In this document: positions 27,561-34,283 of the stretch, one piece after another
Position numbering within the stretch: position 1 is the first letter of the stretch
Layout of the letters: every line of letters starts with the position of its first letter
Source: Candidatus Latescibacterota bacterium
GTDB taxonomy: Bacteria; Latescibacterota; UBA2968; GCA-2709665
Direction: 5' to 3'
DNA: 64,000 nt
Assembly: GCA_012271065.1 (NCBI GenBank)
Contig: JAAXHE010000238.1
Span: 1-64,000, forward strand
Translations under genes and position numbers: made by a program
Notes under the pieces: model-generated
What the model was told of the DNA's origin: nothing
The model's database searches: none
The model's input: only the letters and a program-made list of their open reading frames with translations

Positions 27561-30500
27561 ATGAACAAATCGATCTCCCGACCCCAATCGCCAAGCTGCC
27601 CCTCCTGTGGTGCGCCAATGGCCCTTCGTACGGCGAAGAAGGGCCGCAATCCGGGTGAACGGTTCTGGGGTTGTACAAAGTTTCCCCGGTGCCGGGGGAC
27701 GCGTCGTCTTGCTGACAATTCGGAGCCGGCGGCAACCTCACGCCGAGCGCCTGTGCCGAAACATGATCTGCTTCCGGTCGATTGGATCGAGGGCGTGCGT
27801 CGACTGAACTTCATCCCGGAGTACGTTTCGGTAGGCGCAATCCCGGGAATCCTCAAGGAACAGCTAGGACAGGACGCGCGTTTGACGAGGGCCCTCAGTC
27901 AATGCGTCCTTTTCTCGCGTCGGAGCCGAGAGCGCGGGGATGTGGACGAGTACGTCCGCTTTGCCGCCGGCCTGATTCTCAAGTTGCTGCGCCGTGGCCA
28001 AACGCCTCCGGCGACTCTGGAGGTTGAAAGGGAGGCGCTACGTGCCCACGGCTTTTTGGATCGGCAGGACGTTACCAATAGGGAAGATACCGACGTTGGA
28101 TGGGTACCGCGGACAGGCTCCTCGCTACGTTGCACGGCTGATGCCGTACTCTCGAGGATCGCCGAAAGAGCCCGTTTCATTCTAGACCCTGCTTTCGACT
28201 TTGATCCCGGGTCGGACGTATCACTGCTGCAGAGCCAGGCAGAAAGCTGGTTTCTCAATCAGTGGGTTCCAGCGGCGCTTGGGTCCACAGCCGGTCACTG
28301 GTTTACCCCGCAGGCCCCGCTGGACCGACTGGTTGAGTCTTCGGGCGGATACGGGAACGGCGTCCGTCGCGTAGACTTTCTCTTCTGCCACCCAGGAGCT
28401 CCTCCATTCGCCATAGAGATCGACGGTCCCGAACACGATGACTCGGTCGCGGTGGACGAAGCACGCGATGAAGCATTGCGTTCAATCGGTATTGACGTCC
28501 TGCGCGTCACCAATACGGAAGTGCTCAATGACCGTGGCGATATGCTCGACAAAATCCGTGTTCGCTGCCAGGAAGCCCTCACGGCATTCGACCGGATAAA
28601 TGGCTTGGAGCGGGCCGTCGCGTCGCTCGCCCTCGACTGCGCGAACGCGGCCAGGGTCCAGTTTGCGGTCGCTCGTGCCCTGGAATACGGCTGGCTGACG
28701 CCTGACGGAAGTTGGGAGATTCACATCCAAGGGGCGGGAACACCGGCCGTGCCGGGCGTGCTGGACGCGCTTCGGTTCCTCGCAGGCATCGACGTCCTGT
28801 ATGGCGGTTGTTCGGCCCCGACCAAGTGTTCCGTTCGAACGGATGACGGATTCATCGGAGCCTGGAGTCACGAAGGGGGTGGTCGGTGGGTCGAGGCTGC
28901 TGAAACCGGAACGGACGGTGAACCGCTGCGAATAAGTGTCGAAACGGCATACAGTCCGTATCATAGCATTCCACGTGAGGAACTGGATTTCGTCGTTCGC
29001 CCCGTGTACGTCCCCGCATTGATCGCTGCCGCGCAGTCGTTCGATGTGCGCAGACGGGCCGCGGTGGTCTCGACCTACGAAAAGGCTCGCGTGCCGCTCA
29101 GGATGTTCCTTCGTAACATATTTCGAAAAAAAGAATTCCGCCCGATGCAGGGACAGGCCATCTTAAACGCGCTGCGACAGACCGACAGCGTTGTGCTGCT
29201 CCAGACTGGCGGTGGTAAGAGTATCGTCTACCAGCTCGCCGGTCTGCTGATGCCCGGTGTGACGCTGGTGGTCGACCCGATAACCGCATTGATAGAAGAC
29301 CAGGTTGAGGGATTACGGTCGTACGGAATCGACAGGGCGGCTTCGGTTACCAGCTACCTTGCGGGCAGGGAAGAGCGCGCAAGTCTGCTTCGCCGGGTCG
29401 AGCGAGGCGAGTACCTGTTCGTGCTTCACGCGCCCGAACGATTGCAGTCTCCGCAATTTCGGACGGCGCTCCGCGCACTGGCGGAGAGTACGTTCGTCAA
29501 TTTGGCCGTCATCGACGAAGCGCACTGCGTATCGGAATGGGGCCACGACTTCAGGCCCGCGTACCTGAACCTCGCGAACAATCTGAGAAGGCTCGGGGTA
29601 GATGGCGAGTCCAATCCGCCTCCGCTCCTTGCGCTTACAGGAACTGCCTCGCGCGCCGTCCTGCGGGACATGCTTCTGGACCTCGGCATCGACAAAAATC
29701 GCTCGGATTCATTGATCCGTCCGGATTCGTTTGACCGTTCTGAAATCCGCTTTGATATCGTGCGCACGTCTCCGGTCGAAGACCCGTCAGCGGCCTTGCG
29801 CGGCGTACTGAACGCGCTGCCTGGAAGATTCGGATTGCCGAGGACGGAGTTCTATCGGTCGTCGGGAGCCGATACCGCATCAGGTATCGTATTCGTTCCA
29901 ACGGTTAAAGCCCGTATCTACGGGGTGCAGGATGTGCGAAGTGTGGTGCGGCACGCGACGGGCGCGGACGTCACCATCTATTCAGGCAGCCCTCCTTCGT
30001 CTGTGGACGCCGACAAGTGGGACACACGAAAGCGTGCAAATGCTGCCGACTTTAAGTCCAACCGAGTGCCCGTGCTTGTCGCGACCAAAGCTTTTGGCAT
30101 GGGGATCGACAAATCGAATATCCGATATACTGTGCATTTTGGAATGCCAATGTCGCTTGAGAGCTTCTATCAGGAAGCTGGCCGTGCCGGGCGAGACCAA
30201 AAAACCGCGCGCGCGACAATCGTGTTTTCGGAATATGACCCGGGTCGCTCCTCAGAGTTGATCGATCCCGAACTCGATCTCGAAGCGCTTCGCGAAAAGT
30301 TCGACGTGATCAGTGGAAGTACCCGAACGGCGGATGACCTTACGCGGGCATTATGGTTTCACCTGCAGTCATTCGGCGGTGCGGCGCGTGAAGTCGTTGA
30401 TGTGACTGATCTGATGAATGCGCTGGGCGATCTCGCTTCAAGGCAACGCATCGAACGACCCTTTGAAGACGGCGATGACCGCATCAGAGCGGAGAAGGCA

Positions 30501-31421
30501 ATCTACCGGCTACTGAGACTTGGCGTGATCGACGACTATGAGGTCGAGTTCGGTTCCCGCAGGTTTGTACTTCACGTAGACGCGTTCGATTTCGATCGAT
30601 GCAAGGACAGTCTGCTTGAATTCGTTCGCGCCGCGCAGCCGGGACGGATCAAGTCGCTCGTTCGCAAGGTGAACAAGATCGACACCGGGCGGGCGCGTGA
30701 TGCGGCGCTTGCGCTCGCTACGATTCTGATCGAGTTTACTTATGACCTTATCGAACGTTCGCGGCGGGGCATGATCCGCGAGGCCTTGCTCCTTGCCCGG
30801 CAGGCGCGGGGCGACGCGGAGATTCGCATACGGCTGCTGGACTACCTTCAGGAAGGCTTTGGCGCCGAGCACATCGAAGGGCTACTTCTGAACGAGGACG
30901 TCGAGTTGGCTGCGTGGTGGGATCTTGTTTCCAAAGTGCAGTCGATCATGGATGCGGGTGAGCTTCGCGGTCTGTGCATTCGCGCGCTTGAGTCATATCC
31001 CGATCATCCGGGGCTTCTAATGACCCGCGCGCTTTCCGAAGCCATGTGCACGGATCATGATGGAACCGTGAGCGCTAGGGGCATCAGCGCCGCGATACGG
31101 TCCGGCGTAGAGAAATACGGGATTGAGCGGACGGATATCGAGGCCTTAATCGACGAGATGTACGACTTGGCCTCAACCCGCGCTGGTGATCTAGGCCCGC
31201 CGCTTACCGTCGCGCTGCTCGATTTCGTCGACGCGTCGCCGGACTATGCATACGTGGCGGAAAAGGCGATTCAGCGGGCGGTTGAACTCGATGATCCTCG
31301 CGTCAGTGCGGTAATCGCGACGTGGAACATTCGCGACGTTTTCGATCGATTGAAAATCGTGTCCGATCGAGTAGTCCGGCAATATGAGACGCCCGGTCTG
31401 GCAGAGGCATTGGGAGCGTAG
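27561..31421 (+). CDS. zinc finger - nuclease - RecQ-like helicase fusion
   Basis: About 1,286 residues from ATG 27561; an in-frame TTG at 27540 would add 7. Residues 13-44 are a topoisomerase-type C4 zinc finger (CPSC...C...C). Around 270-330 lies a PD-(D/E)XK-like segment of the DUF559/DUF2726/Vsr kind: RRVDFLFC (Asp), FAIEIDGPEHD (Glu-x-Asp), then GIDVLRVTNTEVL. From about 530 a RecQ-type superfamily 2 helicase follows: FRPMQGQAILNAL, Walker A LLQTGGGKS, VIDEAHCVSEWGHDFRPAY, LALTGTASRAV, VLVATKAFGMGIDKSNIRYT and FYQEAGRAGRDQ. The last 400 residues are helical and unrecognised. No RecQ-type HRDC domain was seen. Probably an anti-phage or DNA-processing machine. Its stop touches the next start. 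Confidence 0.8.
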   Translation: MNKSISRPQSPSCPSCGAPMALRTAKKGRNPGERFWGCTKFPRCRGTRRLADNSEPAATSRRAPVPKHDLLPVDWIEGVRRLNFIPEYVSVGAIPGILKEQLGQDARLTRALSQCVLFSRRSRERGDVDEYVRFAAGLILKLLRRGQTPPATLEVEREALRAHGFLDRQDVTNREDTDVGWVPRTGSSLRCTADAVLSRIAERARFILDPAFDFDPGSDVSLLQSQAESWFLNQWVPAALGSTAGHWFTPQAPLDRLVESSGGYGNGVRRVDFLFCHPGAPPFAIEIDGPEHDDSVAVDEARDEALRSIGIDVLRVTNTEVLNDRGDMLDKIRVRCQEALTAFDRINGLERAVASLALDCANAARVQFAVARALEYGWLTPDGSWEIHIQGAGTPAVPGVLDALRFLAGIDVLYGGCSAPTKCSVRTDDGFIGAWSHEGGGRWVEAAETGTDGEPLRISVETAYSPYHSIPREELDFVVRPVYVPALIAAAQSFDVRRRAAVVSTYEKARVPLRMFLRNIFRKKEFRPMQGQAILNALRQTDSVVLLQTGGGKSIVYQLAGLLMPGVTLVVDPITALIEDQVEGLRSYGIDRAASVTSYLAGREERASLLRRVERGEYLFVLHAPERLQSPQFRTALRALAESTFVNLAVIDEAHCVSEWGHDFRPAYLNLANNLRRLGVDGESNPPPLLALTGTASRAVLRDMLLDLGIDKNRSDSLIRPDSFDRSEIRFDIVRTSPVEDPSAALRGVLNALPGRFGLPRTEFYRSSGADTASGIVFVPTVKARIYGVQDVRSVVRHATGADVTIYSGSPPSSVDADKWDTRKRANAADFKSNRVPVLVATKAFGMGIDKSNIRYTVHFGMPMSLESFYQEAGRAGRDQKTARATIVFSEYDPGRSSELIDPELDLEALREKFDVISGSTRTADDLTRALWFHLQSFGGAAREVVDVTDLMNALGDLASRQRIERPFEDGDDRIRAEKAIYRLLRLGVIDDYEVEFGSRRFVLHVDAFDFDRCKDSLLEFVRAAQPGRIKSLVRKVNKIDTGRARDAALALATILIEFTYDLIERSRRGMIREALLLARQARGDAEIRIRLLDYLQEGFGAEHIEGLLLNEDVELAAWWDLVSKVQSIMDAGELRGLCIRALESYPDHPGLLMTRALSEAMCTDHDGTVSARGISAAIRSGVEKYGIERTDIEALIDEMYDLASTRAGDLGPPLTVALLDFVDASPDYAYVAEKAIQRAVELDDPRVSAVIATWNIRDVFDRLKIVSDRVVRQYETPGLAEALGA

Positions 31422-31841
31422 ATGGATATATTGGAAGAACTACAGGAACGGCTTGGTGAAACGGAACGACGCGCCGCGGAAGTGGTCCGTCGGCTGGAAC
31501 AATTCGATGAGCTCCAGCAATCACTGGCGAAAGCGGGAACAGGACTCGGCGAAGCCAATGCGAACGTCTCGGATCTCGCGTCGGTGGCCGGGGCCGCAGT
31601 TGAATCGCTAAACAGCGTCCTCGTTGAATTCCGGAGGGCCGTTGAGCTTTTGCAGGCTACCGATCCGGCATTGATCGGCGATAAGCTCATCAAAGTCGAA
31701 CAACAGCTCAACGGTATAACTGAAAAGCTGGAGGTTGTAGACGAACTCTCGTCCGAGATCCGCGGCACCCGGGTCGAAGTCGAACGGCTTTCTCAAAGGT
31801 CAATTGTCGACAAGATCTTCAGACGAAACCGCAATTCCTAA
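31422..31841 (+). CDS. coiled-coil partner of the helicase
   Basis: 139 residues, almost entirely heptad-like (ILEELQERLGETERRAAEVV, LIKVEQQLNGITEKLEVVDE), with a basic tail (IFRRNRNS). No signal or membrane helix. The ATG follows the helicase stop with no gap (TAGATG), so the two proteins are likely made together in a fixed ratio and interact. It could oligomerise or tether the helicase. No known family recognised. Confidence 0.65.
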   Translation: MDILEELQERLGETERRAAEVVRRLEQFDELQQSLAKAGTGLGEANANVSDLASVAGAAVESLNSVLVEFRRAVELLQATDPALIGDKLIKVEQQLNGITEKLEVVDELSSEIRGTRVEVERLSQRSIVDKIFRRNRNS

Positions 31842-32139
31842 ACGAGCATTACGAGACGTACCCTTCGACTTGGAACGAGAAATGTCAGCCGGCCTCGGTG
31901 AAATCGTGTTGTAAATGACCGGCGTCGGAGCCTATAAGGAGTCCTGCCATCAAGACTAGCGGCAGCCAGTGGGGTTCGCAGCAGGCTGTTGGGTGTGCCA
32001 AATCCCTTGACAGACAGTTGAAAGTCGGGTTCATTGTGTTTATACCAGAGTCGTTCTTGCCACGGCGGTCTTCCGGTAGCGCCTGCACGTAGAGATACGT
32101 GACCAACGCGAATCCCAAGAATCTGGGGGAGTATAAGCT
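31842..32139. other. gene-free spacer before the TIR set
   Basis: About 300 nt with no credible reading frame. It holds a degenerate third copy of the promoter/palindrome element at 32001-32037 and, at its end, the GGGGGAG ribosome site of the first TIR gene. Confidence 0.5.
32001..32037 (+). promoter_or_regulatory. possible third copy (C) of the promoter element
   Basis: CCCTTGACAG is shared with copies A and B and includes TTGACA at 32007-32012. CATTGT follows after 19 nt, a weak -10. The inverted repeat is reduced to CCC..GAC against GTCGGG. It lies about 105 nt before the TIR operon, in the same position relative to its module as A and B. Confidence 0.3.
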
Positions 32140-32556
32140 ATGCCACAACTGAAAACCTATGATCTGTTTCTGAGCCATGTATGGCGAAGCGCCGAAAACT
32201 CCGAATACTACCGCCTCGCTAATCTCCTATACGAAGCATCGTATTTCTATTGGCGCAACTACTCTGTTCCGGAGCACGACCCGCTCGGCACAAAGACAGA
32301 CGCAGAATTGCGCGAAGCACTATATCGGCAAATCAGGCCTGTCAACTGCTTCCTCGTGGTTGCTGGCATGTATGTCAATCACAGGAAGTGGATCCAGGAA
32401 GAAATCGATATTGCCGAATCTTACGGCAAGCCAATTGTTGGCGTCATTCCTTGGGGACAGGAACGAGTACCGATACAAGTGCAAAATGCCGCAAATGAAA
32501 TGGTTGGTTGGCAGACAGGCGGCATAGTGGATGCCATTCGGAGATGGTCTTTGTAG
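32140..32556 (+). CDS. MTH538/ThsB-type TIR-like protein
   Basis: 138 residues of the DUF1863 (MTH538 TIR-like) fold, the family of Thoeris ThsB. It opens with YDLFLSHVWR, continues YWRNYSVPEHDP and IRPVNCFLVVAGMYV, then W84IQEE88, a W-x3-E arrangement where TIR enzymes carry the catalytic Glu, then YGKPIVGVIPWGQERVP. In Thoeris such proteins sense phage and make an NAD-derived signal that activates a separate effector. First gene of a four-gene run; a good ribosome site (GGGGGAG) lies about 8 nt upstream. Confidence 0.8.
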   Translation: MPQLKTYDLFLSHVWRSAENSEYYRLANLLYEASYFYWRNYSVPEHDPLGTKTDAELREALYRQIRPVNCFLVVAGMYVNHRKWIQEEIDIAESYGKPIVGVIPWGQERVPIQVQNAANEMVGWQTGGIVDAIRRWSL

Positions 32557-32617
32557 CCAAACAGACTGGAATCTATGAAAATCGTGTCTAAACTTAGATC
32601 GCGGAGGTGACGTAGAT

Positions 32618-33115
32618 TTGACTCAAAACGACCTACGCTTATTGCTAAAGGACAAGAAAGCTTACGGCGCTGGATTTGAAAACCACCTCCTCGAACAATA
32701 TAAGCTATATGTAGAAATGGCCGATCGAGTTAGTGCGCGTCGAATGCTCGCAAATTCGTTTTTCGTTGGTGTACATACGACCCTGACCATCGCATTCACT
32801 GCGCTATTAAAGGAAGATATGCTAACACCGGATTGGCTAATTGCAGCGCCGTTCATTGCGTTAATGCTTCTTTGTTACGTATGGGAGCGGGTGGTGAAAT
32901 CCTACCGACAACTGAATTCAGGTAAATACAAAGTTGTACTTGTGCTGGAGAAAGAACTACCGGTTGCTCCTTATGATGCTGAATGGACAGCACTCGGAAA
33001 GGGAAAGGATAAGAAGCTATACAGGCCACTTACCGGCGTAGAAAAGTGGGTGCCGCGGAGCTTTGGTATACTATATATAATATTAGCCGTTATTTTCTAC
33101 TTCTTTAAAGTCTAA
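32618..33115 (+). CDS. small three-helix membrane protein (RipA/SLATT-like), candidate effector
   Basis: 165 residues. A polar, amphipathic start includes FENHLLEQYKLYVEMADRVS. Helices lie at about 47-64 (SFFVGVHTTLTIAFTALL), 73-92 (WLIAAPFIALMLLCYVWERV) and 148-165 (SFGILYIILAVIFYFFKV), with a soluble loop between the last two. The EQYKLYVEMADR element recalls RipA-family octameric membrane proteins and SLATT-type effectors. The TTG start is backed by a near-perfect GGAGGTGA 7 nt upstream. Sitting between TIR genes, it is the natural candidate for a membrane-disrupting effector in place of ThsA. That role is inferred. Confidence 0.65.
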   Translation: MTQNDLRLLLKDKKAYGAGFENHLLEQYKLYVEMADRVSARRMLANSFFVGVHTTLTIAFTALLKEDMLTPDWLIAAPFIALMLLCYVWERVVKSYRQLNSGKYKVVLVLEKELPVAPYDAEWTALGKGKDKKLYRPLTGVEKWVPRSFGILYIILAVIFYFFKV

Positions 33116-33218
33116 CTGGCCACCTATCGGCTTGAAAGAGCTTGATACTGTCGCTTCAGATCGACCAATCCTGAAGACTTGCATTTCGCATCGGACATGA
33201 AAGGCGGATCGTTGAACT

Positions 33219-33665
33219 ATGAGAGTCTTCATAAGCCACGGATATACGGATGAGCCCCTTGCCAAGAAAGTTGCAACGGGCCTGGAGAAGGGTGGCCTCC
33301 AGGTATGGGATGCCATGCGTGAGATTTCGCCCGCTGAGAATTGGGACGACAAAGTAAAACAGGCATTGCAAGAGTCAGATGCCATGGTGGTTCTCCTGAC
33401 CGCTAATGCCCTGCGTTCAAGCTGGGTGCGCAGAGAAATTGAGTATGCTCTTGGGGAACAAAGCTATCGCCAACGTGTGATTCCGGTCCTTGCCGACGAT
33501 CCAGAGGAATTACATCGGCACGACATTCCATGGATCCTTAAGCGATTCCAGATGATCAATATGGGCGATTATTCAGAGGAAGACGAAGGGATTAATCAGA
33601 TCGTAAAGGCGCTTCTCGATAAGGATTCCTCAAACTCATCGCCCAAACCTACATCAATCCCCTAA
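33219..33665 (+). CDS. TIR-domain protein
   Basis: 148 residues, a single bacterial TIR domain: RVFISHGYTDEPLAKKVATG (first strand and helix), GLQVWDAMREISPAENWDD (BB-loop region), SDAMVVLLTANALRSSW69VRRE73 with W-x3-E at the catalytic Glu, and a short disordered tail. No membrane helix or extra domain. Probably an NADase or NAD-cyclising enzyme. Its stop is 3 nt before the next TIR start. Confidence 0.8.
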   Translation: MRVFISHGYTDEPLAKKVATGLEKGGLQVWDAMREISPAENWDDKVKQALQESDAMVVLLTANALRSSWVRREIEYALGEQSYRQRVIPVLADDPEELHRHDIPWILKRFQMINMGDYSEEDEGINQIVKALLDKDSSNSSPKPTSIP

Positions 33666-33668
33666 TTT

Positions 33669-34082
33669 ATGCTGCCAAAGGAAATCTTCCTCTCGCATTC
33701 CGACGAAAATCGACAGTTCGTGGAAAATCTGGCGGCCTTGTTGGGGCGTCATGGGCTTAGCGTTTGGTACTCTAGAACCAAAGTAAGAGGGGGACAGCAA
33801 TGGCACGATGAAATTGGAGCGGCCCTAATCCGTTGCGATTGGTTCGTAATTGTATTGTCGCCGAGTACCGTGGAATCTATGTGGGCAAAAAGAGAGTTGT
33901 TTTTTTCTCTTCAACAAAGTCGTTATGAAAATAGAATTGTCCCGCTTTTGTACCAACACTGTAGCTATGAACAGCTCTCTTGGACGCTAGATTCCTTCCA
34001 AATGATTGATTTTACTCAATCTGTCGAGCAGGGATATCGAGACCTTCTGCACGTTTGGGGAATACGGTACGACGATCGGTAG
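33669..34082 (+). CDS. TIR-domain protein
   Basis: 137 residues, again a bare TIR domain: KEIFLSHSDENRQFVENLAA, GLSVWYSRTKVRGGQQWHDE, CDWFVIVLSPSTVESMW72AKRE76 with W-x3-E, then RIVPLLYQHCSYEQL. It differs strongly from the preceding TIR, so it is not a recent duplicate. It lacks its own ribosome site and starts 3 nt after the upstream stop, indicating translational coupling. The two may form a heteromer or recognise different triggers. Confidence 0.8.
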   Translation: MLPKEIFLSHSDENRQFVENLAALLGRHGLSVWYSRTKVRGGQQWHDEIGAALIRCDWFVIVLSPSTVESMWAKRELFFSLQQSRYENRIVPLLYQHCSYEQLSWTLDSFQMIDFTQSVEQGYRDLLHVWGIRYDDR

Positions 34083-34225
34083 GGATCCGCCATTCGCATC
34101 TACACGAAACGAGCTTTCAGTATTCCAACTGTGGGCGGCGAGCCTCACAATGAGATGGATTTATAGGCGTAGGGTGCGGCGATCCGCTCGCATCATAGGG
34201 TAAAAAGGTAAGAGTATTCATTAAG

Positions 34226-34255
34226 TTCAATATTGCACATGTTCGCATGTATAAT
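34226..34255 (+). promoter_or_regulatory. promoter with overlapping palindrome
   Basis: TTCAAT (34226-34231), 18 nt, TATAAT (34250-34255), 28 nt before the start of the 800-residue protein. A perfect palindrome ACATG-TTCG-CATGT (34237-34250) runs into the -10 box, a plausible operator. The surrounding 200 nt (34083-34283) are AT-rich and gene-free, marking the right edge of the island. Confidence 0.45.
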
Positions 34256-34283
34256 TAATGCACGAATGTAGCTGGAGTCACAC

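Larger units (their letters stand above)
24025..34083. other. accessory island with defence-type genes
   Basis: The stretch from about 24.0 to 34.1 kb holds only accessory genes: a decayed AAA/DUF4276 pair, a TOPRIM scrap, a helicase-nuclease with coiled-coil partner, and a TIR/membrane set. It is flanked by ordinary metabolic genes. The ATPase and TIR parts are clearly AT-richer than the surroundings. No integrase, transposase, tRNA edge or attachment repeat was found, so the mechanism of entry is unknown. Confidence 0.55.
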
